Below, in pieces: positions 33,452 through 42,243 of a DNA stretch of 47,994 bases. The translations under genes were made by a program, and so were the position numbers. The stretch's first letter is position 1. Every line of letters starts with the position of its first letter. Source of the stretch: Sphingobacteriales bacterium. GTDB taxonomy: Bacteria; Bacteroidota; Bacteroidia; Sphingobacteriales; Sphingobacteriaceae. The notes under the pieces are model-generated. The model saw nothing but the letters and a program-made list of their open reading frames with translations. It made no database searches and had not been told where the DNA came from. Where the stretch lies: positions 1 through 47,994 of the forward strand of contig JAAFJW010000004.1 in assembly GCA_013298995.1 (NCBI GenBank), in the 5' to 3' direction.

Positions 33452-33509
33452 AAATAGCTATAAACTAAAAATATTTTATTTTAAATAAGCATTAAAATAT
33501 CCTATAAGT

Positions 33510-33545
33510 AAAAAAGGTTGTCTATGTAAATAGGCAACCTTTTTT
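33510..33545 (+). terminator. Rho-independent terminator after the beta-helix lipoprotein gene
   Basis: AAAAAAGGTTG (33510-33520) pairs with CAACCTTTTTT (33535-33545), extended inside by CTAT/ATAG with one mismatch. It ends in a T-run 59 bp after the stop codon. Confidence 0.88.
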
Positions 33546-33595
33546 GGTTTATAACCTTATTACGATGTATAAATATTGTTTTATGATGATGATTA

Positions 33596-33736
33596 GGGCG
33601 TTTTAACACGCTGTACATTATATCTTTTTCTTTATAGCCCCCCTCCCCTAAATTCCCCCTTTGGGGGTTAGGGAAGGGGGGCTATAAAGAAAAAGGATGC
33701 CTGCCTGCGCAGGCAGGCCATTGCCATCGTTAACGC
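33596..33736. repeat. MITE-like extragenic element with long imperfect hairpin
   Basis: Ends GGGCGTTTTAAC and GTTAACGC are near-inverse. Inside, CTTTTTCTTTATAGCCCCCC and GGGGGGCTATAAAGAAAAAG pair over 20 bp, extended by CCCCTAA/TTAGGG and CCCCC/GGGGG with small bulges. Next to it is a perfect 20-bp palindrome made of GCCTGCCTGC and GCAGGCAGGC (about 33699-33718). No transposase is encoded. Confidence 0.75.
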
Positions 33737-33829
33737 TATAAAAATGTAAATAAAATATTGATTAACAGTAAATTGCGTTAAACTTTAATCATCGTAACTC
33801 AGTCAAATAAATATTTGCTTGTAAAATCC

Positions 33830-34780
33830 CTACCCATCAACCTTAATTTGGTTATCCACCACAAACGATTTTTTTATTAGCGTTGCACCTTCTTTAGGTA
33901 GTTTTTGGGCATAGCTAATTAAGTTTTGTGCACCACCCACAAATGGAAATAAAAACAAGTTATACATAAATTTAAGCCAAGTTTTTTTACGGTAGCTATT
34001 AAAAATACGTATTTTACAAAGCCTTGTAGTATATAGTTTTATTAAGATGCGGTAATTGGCTTGTTTGTTTAATTTTAATTTTATAATGCGGCGTAAGCAG
34101 GCTTTTTCTATAATGGCATAATGCCATAGCGTGGTTTCGGCTTCGTTGCCCGTAGTAGAAATACCGCCTTGGTGTATGCGGTAGTAATATAAGGGTTGGT
34201 TTATAAAAAATATATCCCCTTCTTCTTCCAAAAGGTAATACAAATCTTGGTCAACGGCTTTTTTGTTATTTTTGCATAAACCCTCGGTTTTTATGTACGC
34301 ACTTTTTTTAAAGGTTGCAAAATGGTGTATGCTACCATCGCTTAGCATTAAATAGGGTGTGTTTTTGGGTATAGCCTTGGGGTATTCGGCAACTCGGTTT
34401 ACTACTAAACTGGCATTGCAAATATAATGAGTACTGTGTATAAGGCTACATTGGGGCTGGTTAATATGGGCATCAACCATTATTTGTAGGGCGTTGGGGT
34501 GCAGGGCATCATCGGGATCCAAAAAGCCTAAAATATCGCCAGTTGCCAATGCCGCACAACGGTTTTTGGTATAACCACAGCCAAAGTTTTTTGCATTATG
34601 GTAAATTTTTATGCGGGTATTGGTTTTGTATTTTTGTAATAGGGTAGTTACATTATCGTTTGAGGCATCGTCAACCAAAATAATTTCCCAATGGGTATAG
34701 GTTTGATTAAGTACGCTTTGCAGTGCATTATCCAAATATTGGGCATTATTGTAATGGGCTATTAATACCGAAAATAACAT
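33830..34780 (-). CDS. Glycosyltransferase family 2
   Basis: 316 residues, GT-A fold, cytoplasmic. LFSVLIAHYNNAQYLDNALQ opens the nucleotide-sugar-binding domain, VDDASNDN and FLDPDDALHP supply the first Asp and the DxD-type metal site, and VDQDLYYLLEEEG near residue 195 is the usual catalytic-base region. The C-terminal ~100 residues are basic and partly amphipathic. It is the last gene of the minus-strand glycosyltransferase run, 7 bp after its neighbour. The sugar donor cannot be told from sequence. Confidence 0.9.
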   Translation of the reverse strand: MLFSVLIAHYNNAQYLDNALQSVLNQTYTHWEIILVDDASNDNVTTLLQKYKTNTRIKIYHNAKNFGCGYTKNRCAALATGDILGFLDPDDALHPNALQIMVDAHINQPQCSLIHSTHYICNASLVVNRVAEYPKAIPKNTPYLMLSDGSIHHFATFKKSAYIKTEGLCKNNKKAVDQDLYYLLEEEGDIFFINQPLYYYRIHQGGISTTGNEAETTLWHYAIIEKACLRRIIKLKLNKQANYRILIKLYTTRLCKIRIFNSYRKKTWLKFMYNLFLFPFVGGAQNLISYAQKLPKEGATLIKKSFVVDNQIKVDG

Positions 34781-34787
34781 AGTAGGG

Positions 34788-35819
34788 CTAGTTTATAAAA
34801 TAGTTATTAACGGCTGTAATACTATAATGTGTGTTAAGAAAACGGGGTATTTCGGCTTTAATATTATGTAGCAAGTTTGGGCTTTTAAAAATCTTTAAAA
34901 GCGTTTGGGTATCGTGAGCTAAGTTTTGGGTAAATATAAAACCATTTTTGCCGTTTTGTATTAATTCGCCAGTGGTATTGGTATTATTGGTAATTACAAT
35001 TTTACCTTTTGTTAAACTATATAAGATACTACCGCTAAAGGGATAGTAAAATTTATAGCTATTAAAAAACAGTGGGGCAAAGGTAGCATCGGCAAAAATA
35101 GCAGCTAATTTATCATTGCTTACATAGCCTAAATAATATACATTTTGCTGGTATGTTTTTTTGAGATAATTAAAATAAGCCAGCTCGGTACCCATTGCCG
35201 TACCTACCACGTAATATTTAATATGCGGATGTGTGGCTAGCATATTTTGGTGTAATTTTAACGAATATTCTATACCCTTATTTTTGCCTATAAAACCCAA
35301 ATACACAAAATTTTGATTATTGCTTGTGCTTGTTTCTATGTTATTGGTATCAATTATATGGGGTAAATATTGTACATTTTGTAGTTTATATTTTTGCTGT
35401 ACTATGGCCACTCCTTTGTGCGAAAGCACATATATGGTTTTAATTTTTTTTAGATATTTATTTATCGCATTGCCACTATTAAAGTAAATATCATAAAATT
35501 TGGCTATTTTATTTAAAAACTGATTTTTAAATGCGTAAAACGGAAACTTTATTAATGGAGGGTCGTGTAGGGTGATGGTAATGTTTTTATAGTTTGATTG
35601 TAGTAGGTAAAGCAAAATTTGGATTTCTTTTTTTTGAAATATACCTATTTCTAAATGTATTTTATCATTAACAGATAACTGCGAAATTATCGTATCAAAA
35701 TCGGTATTGCTATCTATAAATATGTAATTTTTATCTTTTAATACCAAGTTGTAAAAATCGTTGGCGTATTTGCATATACCCGATGTACCTAGCTGTGTAC
35801 TAATGTAAAAGTGCTTCAT
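34788..35819 (-). CDS. GT-B fold glycosyltransferase (family 4-like)
   Basis: 343 residues. The N-terminal half is divergent. The C-terminal half has NFVYLGFIGKNKGIEYSLKL, a YYLGYVSNDKLAAIFADATF segment and an ILYSLTKGKIVITNNTNTTGE region, corresponding to the nucleotide-binding half of group 1 transferases. The usual E-x7-E motif is replaced by a weaker version, so the exact family is uncertain. It begins 2 bp before the end of its upstream neighbour's spacer and is clearly co-transcribed. Confidence 0.75.
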   Translation of the reverse strand: MKHFYISTQLGTSGICKYANDFYNLVLKDKNYIFIDSNTDFDTIISQLSVNDKIHLEIGIFQKKEIQILLYLLQSNYKNITITLHDPPLIKFPFYAFKNQFLNKIAKFYDIYFNSGNAINKYLKKIKTIYVLSHKGVAIVQQKYKLQNVQYLPHIIDTNNIETSTSNNQNFVYLGFIGKNKGIEYSLKLHQNMLATHPHIKYYVVGTAMGTELAYFNYLKKTYQQNVYYLGYVSNDKLAAIFADATFAPLFFNSYKFYYPFSGSILYSLTKGKIVITNNTNTTGELIQNGKNGFIFTQNLAHDTQTLLKIFKSPNLLHNIKAEIPRFLNTHYSITAVNNYFIN

Positions 35820-35821
35820 TT

Positions 35822-36865
35822 TTAAATACTTTGCAACAGTAAATTACCCTGCTCAAATAGGTAATTGGGTTCTTTTGTTTTATTAATGTTGGCTACTTTA
35901 TTGATATTCGAAATTATGTTTTTATAATAAGGCTTGATACTTAATAATTCTTTAATATAGGCTTTGTTCCATAAAAAGTATATTTTTCGGCCATATTTTT
36001 TGGGTGGGATAATGTAATACTTTATTAGCCTAACTAAGCTCAACAAAAAATGAAAGTACCAGTTTTTTATTAGCTTATGTGTATAGCCAGTACAAATATG
36101 CGCATAGTACAAGTTGCGTATAGGGCCATCGGTACCATTAGCCGTAAAAAGTTTTTGTATATAGTTTAGGGTTAAGCGTTCGGTGGGTAGGTAATGGTAA
36201 AATTGTAGGCTTTCGGCGTAATGTAATTTGTATCCCATTAAAACCATGGCATTTGTAAGTTCAATATCTTCGGACGAACTTAATTTTTTACCCACACGGC
36301 CTTTAAAAAATTGGGTGTAACCACTATCATCTAATTGTTTTATTACTTCTTTTTTAAATACCAAACCAGCACCGTATAGGCAAAGTAGTTTGCCGTTTTC
36401 TCGCACAATTTCTTGCGAGCCAAGGGCGAAAGATTCCGCATATTCATCAAACCAATATGGTTTTTCGGTTTCAAAAACGGGCATTCCCATACCACCGCAG
36501 GCGGCTATGTTACTATCGTTATTTAAAATATGGTAAGCATCATTAATATAATTGGGCAATAGCCAATTATCATCATCGCAAAATAAAACGTAAGCGTAGC
36601 TTGCTTGGGCAATTCCCTTTTTACGGGCATTGCCTAAACCTGGCTGTGCTTCGTAGGTGCTTATAAGCGGTATGGGCGAATTAAAACTTTCCCATATTTC
36701 GCTTGCGTAAGTGGCTGTATGGTCGGTAGATGCGTTATCAACAATAATTATCTCAACAATAATATCTTTACTAATAACCTGGTGCGCCAAGGCTTTTAGC
36801 GTTTTATACAACCTTGTAGTACTATTGTAGCAACATACTACCACCGAAACTCCGTTTTTATACAT
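35822..36865 (-). CDS. Glycosyltransferase family 2
   Basis: 347 residues. GVSVVVCCYNSTTRLYKTLK and IIIVDNASTDHT form the nucleotide-binding start, LFCDDDNWL is the DxD-type metal site, and GLGNARKKGIAQA is a conserved family loop. SSSEDIELTNAMVLMGYKL near residue 205 includes the catalytic ED motif. The C-terminal ~100 residues contain a hydrophobic, basic stretch that may attach it to the membrane. It lies 14 bp after the previous gene of the cluster. Confidence 0.9.
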   Translation of the reverse strand: MYKNGVSVVVCCYNSTTRLYKTLKALAHQVISKDIIVEIIIVDNASTDHTATYASEIWESFNSPIPLISTYEAQPGLGNARKKGIAQASYAYVLFCDDDNWLLPNYINDAYHILNNDSNIAACGGMGMPVFETEKPYWFDEYAESFALGSQEIVRENGKLLCLYGAGLVFKKEVIKQLDDSGYTQFFKGRVGKKLSSSEDIELTNAMVLMGYKLHYAESLQFYHYLPTERLTLNYIQKLFTANGTDGPIRNLYYAHICTGYTHKLIKNWYFHFLLSLVRLIKYYIIPPKKYGRKIYFLWNKAYIKELLSIKPYYKNIISNINKVANINKTKEPNYLFEQGNLLLQSI

Positions 36866-36879
36866 TGCGACCGAAATTT

Positions 36880-37770
36880 TTAATAGCTTAAATCGTGAAT
36901 ACCTGCGCTAGCATTTAGGCTTGTATTTATAAATCTCACCTCTTTTACGTACGATTTTTTATTTCTGTATTTTAGTGGTTTATTAATAATTTGTCGTTTG
37001 GTATCAAAAAACCAGCCCCATTTGTTAAAATATTTAATGGTAGATTGTAAATGAAATAGCAATAATTTAGAATTTCGGTACGATTCTTTATTATAACAAT
37101 GGTAAATAGTTTCGAAAGGGTAATATACCGTATGTGCGCATTGGTTTATACGTCGGCATAAATCGGTATCTTCTAAATATAAAAAAAATCGCTCATCAAA
37201 CATGCCCGATTGTTCTAAAATATTTGTACGGATAAACATAAAGCAACCCGATAAATTGGGTACTTGCATGGTAGCGTTGTAGTCTAAATGTTTTAATTCA
37301 TACTCGTCTAACACGTTTTTAAAATGATTTTTAATTTTTTCGGGTATAAATCTTCTTAAAAACAAATCGGATGGGGAAGGTAGTTTTTTACATAAATGCT
37401 GTACGTTACCGTTTTCGTAAAGTACTTTGGGCATACTTAGACCTATATCGGTGTTTCGTTCCATAAAGTTAAACATACCCTCAAGGGTATTTTTATCAAA
37501 CTTTACATCGGGGTTTAAAACCAAATGATATTTTGATAAACCTATTGCTTTTTTAATAGCAACATTGTTACCCGCACCATAGCCTAAGTTTTTACCTGTG
37601 TGTATGTACTCGATATTAGGCGCATTAAATTGCTTTTGTAGCTGGGTAGGGGAGTTATCTACCAAATAAAGTTTTGTTTTTAATGTACAGTTTAAAAAAC
37701 TTGTAACCGCTTTTTCTAATTTATCAATTGGGGTGTTGTACAGCACAATTGAGCAGGTAATATCATACAT
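36880..37770 (-). CDS. Glycosyltransferase family 2 (rhamnosyltransferase-like)
   Basis: 296 residues from the ATG at 37770; an upstream TTG would add 12 residues. It resembles WbbL-type transferases: ITCSIVLYNTPIDKLEKAV, GYGAGNNVAIKKAI, VLNPDVKF (metal site), NLSGCFMFIRTNILEQSGMF and FLYLEDTDLCRRI, where the ED pair is the probable base. The start overlaps the stop of the preceding gene by 8 bp, which indicates translational coupling. The acceptor is unknown. Confidence 0.9.
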   Translation of the reverse strand: MYDITCSIVLYNTPIDKLEKAVTSFLNCTLKTKLYLVDNSPTQLQKQFNAPNIEYIHTGKNLGYGAGNNVAIKKAIGLSKYHLVLNPDVKFDKNTLEGMFNFMERNTDIGLSMPKVLYENGNVQHLCKKLPSPSDLFLRRFIPEKIKNHFKNVLDEYELKHLDYNATMQVPNLSGCFMFIRTNILEQSGMFDERFFLYLEDTDLCRRINQCAHTVYYPFETIYHCYNKESYRNSKLLLFHLQSTIKYFNKWGWFFDTKRQIINKPLKYRNKKSYVKEVRFINTSLNASAGIHDLSY

Positions 37771-38926
37771 ACGCTTGAGTTTTAGGTAAAATAATTTGTT
37801 TTTCAATAAGGGTTTTTAAATTTTGGGCTGTTTTGGCCCACGAAAATTTTTGTGCTTGCGCTAATCCTTTTTCGCTTAATTGCTGCGCTAGGCTATCGTT
37901 GTTTATTAATTTTTGTAGTGCTTTGGTAATATCATCTTCGTCATTAGGGTTAATGTATAAAGCCGCATTTTCGCATACTTCTATTACGGCAGGTGTGGTT
38001 GATGCGATAACAGGGCAACCGCAGGCCATTGCTTCTAGTGGGGGCATGCCAAAGCCCTCGTAAAGGCTAGGGAAAATTAGTGCTAAAGCCTCGTGGTATA
38101 AAGCTGGCATTAGGTTATCGGGTACATAATCTAAAAAATGTACGCTTGTACTAAGCCCTATATTTAAAACCAACTGTTTTATACGGTTTAGGTAAGGTTG
38201 TTTACCGCCTACAATTACCAAGGGATGGTTTAGCTGCTCAGCCGTACTAAGTTTAGTATATGCCGATAAAAGTATCTCGAAATTTTTGTGAGGATAAGTG
38301 GGGCCAATAGCTAAAAAATAGTTTTTAACCCCATATTTATCAGCTATTTTGTTGCTTTTTGTAGCAACAAAACAATATTTATTATTATCGTAACCATTGT
38401 AAATAACATGTATTTTTTCTTCCGGAAAGTTCAAGTACTTGATAATATCTTGCTTTGTTGTTTCGGATATGGCAATAACGAACTTGGATTTTGCCATTAA
38501 ATAAGGCAGTAAATATTTAAAGTAAAAACGCTGATGCGGGCTAATGGTATTAAACCTAAGGGATAGTAAATCGTGTATTGTTATCACTTGATTATTAGCA
38601 AAAAAGCTACCGTGTGTGGTGGTGCTTATTACTAAATCGTAATTTTTTGATTTAAAAGGGTAAAAAAATGTATTCCATAAAAACCTAATTATTGCAGCAA
38701 TTTTACCATATTGCGATGAAAGCATTAGATTGGATAGTTTAAAAACATTTATTTTGTTTTCTAAAAACGAAAGGGTAGGGGTAAAAACGGTAAATTTTTC
38801 GTACTCGTTTTTCCAATTTAGTTTGGCTAAGCTGTTAATAATATTGTAGGTATAAATACCTACGCCTGTTGGGCTGTTATCCAACATCGAGGCATTTAAC
38901 GCTATTTTTATTTTACCCTTAATCAT
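37763..38926 (-). CDS. Glycosyltransferase family 4 (group 1)
   Basis: 387 residues, GT-B fold. DNSPTGVGIYTYNIINSLAK is the N-terminal acceptor-side loop. YFLAIGPTYPHKNFEILLSA starts the donor-binding half, and ALIFPSLYEGFGMPPLEAMA contains the E-x7-E motif, followed by CGCPVIAS. It is the first gene of the five-gene minus-strand cluster and follows a promoter-like sequence. Confidence 0.93.
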   Translation of the reverse strand: MIKGKIKIALNASMLDNSPTGVGIYTYNIINSLAKLNWKNEYEKFTVFTPTLSFLENKINVFKLSNLMLSSQYGKIAAIIRFLWNTFFYPFKSKNYDLVISTTTHGSFFANNQVITIHDLLSLRFNTISPHQRFYFKYLLPYLMAKSKFVIAISETTKQDIIKYLNFPEEKIHVIYNGYDNNKYCFVATKSNKIADKYGVKNYFLAIGPTYPHKNFEILLSAYTKLSTAEQLNHPLVIVGGKQPYLNRIKQLVLNIGLSTSVHFLDYVPDNLMPALYHEALALIFPSLYEGFGMPPLEAMACGCPVIASTTPAVIEVCENAALYINPNDEDDITKALQKLINNDSLAQQLSEKGLAQAQKFSWAKTAQNLKTLIEKQIILPKTQAYV

Positions 38927-38952
38927 TTATAAAATATTACATATTTGGCACA

Positions 38953-38981
38953 CAAAATAGTGTAGCGTAACTAAGTACAAA
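38953..38981 (-). promoter_or_regulatory. Possible promoter of the glycosyltransferase cluster
   Basis: Minus-strand TTTG (38978-38981), 18 nt, then TATTTTG (38953-38959), one base short of TAnnTTTG. It lies 27 bp upstream of the first ATG of the cluster. Confidence 0.35.
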
Positions 38982-39153
38982 AATCAGTTTTTACGTTTAA
39001 CTGTGTTTTAAAAAATTGTTACCATAAAGTGATTATTAAGGTTATTTTTAGCTAAAAAGGGGTGGTGTGTTAACTTAAATTTAACTTTAAGTTTTTATTT
39101 AGCTGTTATATTAGCAAATATTTTAGGACTAAAACTTAGGGTTATTTGTACTT

Positions 39154-39966
39154 ATGATTAAATATTATAGCAACAAAACAGTGTTTTTAAAAATCGGATT
39201 ATCCCTCGTATGTTGGCTTGCAGTTGTAAATAATGCTTGTGCGCAAACCCTAAACCCCGATTTATATAAATGGACTTTTACCCTTGGATTAGGCTTAAAC
39301 AGCAATTCGGTTATCGACAAAAATTTTAGCCAGTTACCCTATTCGGGAAATGGTTTAGGCTTATCAGGCTCCATTACCTATCAAGGCAGGCTTATACAAC
39401 AACAATTGAACCTAACTTATGGTATGGCAACATTACAAAACAAGTACTACAACAGTTTATATGCAACCTATTTTACAGCAAACTACAGCCCCCTTTTTTG
39501 CTTAAATAATGCTAGCAATAGTGCTTTTAAAATTTTGGCTGGGCCACAAATAGCCATGCAATACGCCCGTCGAAATTACAGCGGTTTTGTAAACAATAAT
39601 TCGTCGTTCGAGTTTAGTACCTCGCTAGCTACATCCATAGAAATTAGCTACAGCATAATCCCAATAGGCTTGGTGTTAAAAAATAAAATTGCAGTACCTG
39701 TGTTTTCATATATGCAACAACCCGCTTTTGGCTTCGCAACCTTTTTTGCAAACTCGGGTAGCCAAAACTCCGTTAAAAACAGTAGTGATTTTTTGGTGCC
39801 CAATAAATTTTATCGAATTATAAACAACTTTACCATTGATAAACAATTGGCCCCAAGGCATAAAATTTTATTGAGTTACAACCTCGATTTTTATAAAATA
39901 AATACAATAAGGGAAGTAAAAAGTATTCACAATAATTTAATAGTAGCATACAGTTATTTACTTTAA
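39154..39966 (+). CDS. Predicted outer-membrane beta-barrel protein
   Basis: 270 residues with a signal peptide that ends near NNACAQ (residue 31). The mature sequence has alternating amphipathic strands (WTFTLGLGLNSNS, LGLSGSITYQGRL, QQQLNLTYGMA, LVVSYNLDFYKI-like near the end) and finishes with VAYSYLL, ending in hydrophobic residues. This matches small porin-like barrels of Bacteroidota. It starts a plus-strand run with the S41 peptidase 2 bp later, opposite to the glycosyltransferase cluster. A glycan-export or surface role is only suggested by position. Confidence 0.65.
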   Translation: MIKYYSNKTVFLKIGLSLVCWLAVVNNACAQTLNPDLYKWTFTLGLGLNSNSVIDKNFSQLPYSGNGLGLSGSITYQGRLIQQQLNLTYGMATLQNKYYNSLYATYFTANYSPLFCLNNASNSAFKILAGPQIAMQYARRNYSGFVNNNSSFEFSTSLATSIEISYSIIPIGLVLKNKIAVPVFSYMQQPAFGFATFFANSGSQNSVKNSSDFLVPNKFYRIINNFTIDKQLAPRHKILLSYNLDFYKINTIREVKSIHNNLIVAYSYLL

Positions 39967-39968
39967 TT

Positions 39969-40994
39969 ATGTTTATAAATTTGATGGTGAAAAATAAAAT
40001 TAAAACAGTAGCCTGCTTGCTACTTACCCTATTTTTTTTGGGTGGTTGCAAAAAAACATTTAACCAGCCACAATCAAACCCCGAAGCTGTGTTTAACGAA
40101 TTATGGGGCTTTATGGATAAACACTACCCCATGTTTGCCATTAAAGAAATTGATTGGGATAAAACCTATGCGCAGTATAAAAATAGGGTTAAGCCTGGGA
40201 TGGTAGATGCCGAACTTTTTAGCCTGTTAAACCAATTATTATTTACCCTTAAAGATGGGCATGTAACTTTAATGTCGGCTACTGATACCGCTACCTACCT
40301 AGGGTTTTACAAAAACTATCCTTTAAATTTTAACCTAGCTAATATTAAAAACAATTATCTGTTTAACGATTTTAAAAAAGCAGGACCAGTAATGTATAAA
40401 ATAGTAAGCAACGTTGCTTACATATACTATGCTTCGTTTGCTCAAAACATATCTGATGCCGAGTTAGATATATTTTTTAATGATATAAAAGCCACAAAAG
40501 GATTAATTATTGATGTACGCAACAACACAGGCGGAAACCCCGCAAACGCCGAGAAATTTTTTAGCCGTTTAATAAACCAAAAAACGCTGGTAAAATACGA
40601 GGTAATTAAAAACGGCCCCGGGCGTAACGATTTTTTTGAACCTAAACCGTTTTATATATCACCCAACGGGCAAACCTACGCCAAACCAATAATTTTATTA
40701 ACCAATAGGCTATGCTTTAGCACCTGTAACGATTTTGCCCTTTACATTTCATTATTGCCCAATGCCCAAATAATGGGCAACCCCACAGGCGGTGGCGCAG
40801 GCTTACCCTATAATTATATATTAGCCAACGGCTGGAAACTGCAATATTCGGCTACTTACACCCTTTCGCCCAAAATGCGAAACATCGAAAACGGCATACA
40901 ACCCAACCGCACTATTAATTTTGAACCACAAGACGAAAATAATGGTAAGGATATTATTTTGGAAACTGCATTTAATACCCTTTCTTTAGAGTGA
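39969..40994 (+). CDS. S41-family peptidase lipoprotein
   Basis: 341 residues. The second in-frame ATG at 39984 gives a compact lipoprotein signal, VACLLLTLFFLGGC; either start is possible. An N-terminal helical domain (about 25-120, FNELWGFMDKHYPMF and LKDGHVTL) precedes the protease core: GLIIDVRNNTGGNPANAEKF is the conserved strand-loop, and ILLTNRLCFSTCNDFALYI contains the probable nucleophile Ser, followed by GNPTGGGAG. No PDZ domain is obvious. Surface or periplasmic. It is probably co-transcribed with the preceding barrel protein. Confidence 0.87.
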   Translation: MFINLMVKNKIKTVACLLLTLFFLGGCKKTFNQPQSNPEAVFNELWGFMDKHYPMFAIKEIDWDKTYAQYKNRVKPGMVDAELFSLLNQLLFTLKDGHVTLMSATDTATYLGFYKNYPLNFNLANIKNNYLFNDFKKAGPVMYKIVSNVAYIYYASFAQNISDAELDIFFNDIKATKGLIIDVRNNTGGNPANAEKFFSRLINQKTLVKYEVIKNGPGRNDFFEPKPFYISPNGQTYAKPIILLTNRLCFSTCNDFALYISLLPNAQIMGNPTGGGAGLPYNYILANGWKLQYSATYTLSPKMRNIENGIQPNRTINFEPQDENNGKDIILETAFNTLSLE

Positions 40995-41023
40995 TTATAT
41001 TTTTTTAATTTTAATATTAAACA

Positions 41024-42097
41024 ATGATTCGTTTATTACGTAGCTTTTTATCAACAACCATAAAGTGCTGTATCGCCATTCCGTTGTATTATCAATACAA
41101 ACTATGGGGCAACAATAAGCGTAAAACCAATAAAGCCGTTGTAATACAGCTAAAGCACCCCCATTTTAAAAGATATTTATACCTTTTTATAAAATTTTTA
41201 TACCTCGAAGGCTACACTATTTACATAAAGCCCAATTTTATTACCTTTTATAATTTAAAAACCGACCAGTTTTGCACCTATTTGTTTTCCGAAAAAATAA
41301 TATGCGTAGATAAACCTCCCAAAAACATAAAAACTATTGTGTTGGATGAAACTGTATTAAATGCTAATTATTTTGAAGCCCCAAAAACAGCCGCCGCCTA
41401 CCATGTACCCATGTCGCAACACCCATTAATGTATAAAGAAAACTGGTGGAATGCCCCAATTACAGATGCGAAACGCAAACAATCGTTATTTATGGCGGGT
41501 AATTTTGATGAAAGCACCTATTCGGTTATCGAAAAAGATAATGTTTTTGATACCATATCGCGGCTGGGCATTTATTCTTTTTTGGCCAATAAGCAATTAC
41601 TTTACCCAATAGATAGTTTACAAAAGTTAGACGATTTTTATGCTAGTGCCATTGATTATAAAATTATATTGCTAAACCGTTTACAACTAAACGTACCAAT
41701 GGACGAGCTGAGGCATTGGCTCGCCAAATTTGATTTTTATTTTGCATTGCCTGGCGTAGTTATGCCGTTTAGCCATAATATTATCGAGGCAATGTCGGTA
41801 GGCTGTATTCCATTTATACAGCAAAGCTATGCCGATATGTTTAGCCCACCACTTATACACCATAAACAAGTGCTCACATTTACAGACATAACTGATTTAG
41901 AAGATAAAATAAAATATTTATTTGCCTTAGATAGCCAAAAAATACAAGAAATGCGAAACGAAGTATATACTTATTACAACAATTACTTAACGCCTACTAA
42001 AGTTGTACAAAACCTAGAAAAAGCTAATTTTAAAAACATATACCTACAAGCCGAGCATTATAGCGTAGCGTTATTTAAAGAGTCCGAAAAAGTATAA
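41024..42097 (+). CDS. Exostosin-like (GT47-like) putative glycosyltransferase
   Basis: 357 residues, no signal peptide but a weak hydrophobic N-terminus. The segment FDFYFALPGVVMPFSHNIIE followed by AMSVGCIPFI resembles the C-terminal nucleotide-sugar-binding signature of exostosin-family transferases (R/F..CP.G....S.R..EA...GCIPV). The rest is not recognised. It lies 29 bp after the S41 peptidase and near five other transferases, which supports a role in surface glycan synthesis. The family call is tentative. Confidence 0.6.
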   Translation: MIRLLRSFLSTTIKCCIAIPLYYQYKLWGNNKRKTNKAVVIQLKHPHFKRYLYLFIKFLYLEGYTIYIKPNFITFYNLKTDQFCTYLFSEKIICVDKPPKNIKTIVLDETVLNANYFEAPKTAAAYHVPMSQHPLMYKENWWNAPITDAKRKQSLFMAGNFDESTYSVIEKDNVFDTISRLGIYSFLANKQLLYPIDSLQKLDDFYASAIDYKIILLNRLQLNVPMDELRHWLAKFDFYFALPGVVMPFSHNIIEAMSVGCIPFIQQSYADMFSPPLIHHKQVLTFTDITDLEDKIKYLFALDSQKIQEMRNEVYTYYNNYLTPTKVVQNLEKANFKNIYLQAEHYSVALFKESEKV

Positions 42098-42200
42098 ACA
42101 CTTTTATATGCATAAGGCTTATCGCAGTTTTTATTAAAAAAACGCCAAGTATTTAATGTTTACTTAACATTTATTTAACGTTATTCATATTTAGCTTTCC

Positions 42201-42208
42201 TATTTTTG
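42201..42208 (+). promoter_or_regulatory. Candidate -7 box of the first TonB-dependent receptor gene
   Basis: TATTTTTG followed by C matches TAnnTTTG. It lies 35 bp before the chosen ATG at 42244. No TTTG is present at -33. Confidence 0.4.
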
Positions 42209-42243
42209 CGGTATTATTAGTGTTAATATACAAAGCAAAAAAT

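Larger units (their letters stand above)
33452..33829. other. Intergenic region with terminator and MITE-like element
   Basis: 378 bases between convergent genes. It contains the terminator at 33510, a long hairpin-forming element at 33596-33736 and about 90 AT-rich bases before the glycosyltransferase stop codon. No gene is seen. Confidence 0.7.

Noticed and set aside
39075-39096. AACTTAAA/TTTAAGTT palindrome before the barrel protein gene
   Set aside because: An 8-bp AT-only inverted repeat is expected by chance in such AT-rich DNA and has no promoter elements properly spaced beside it.
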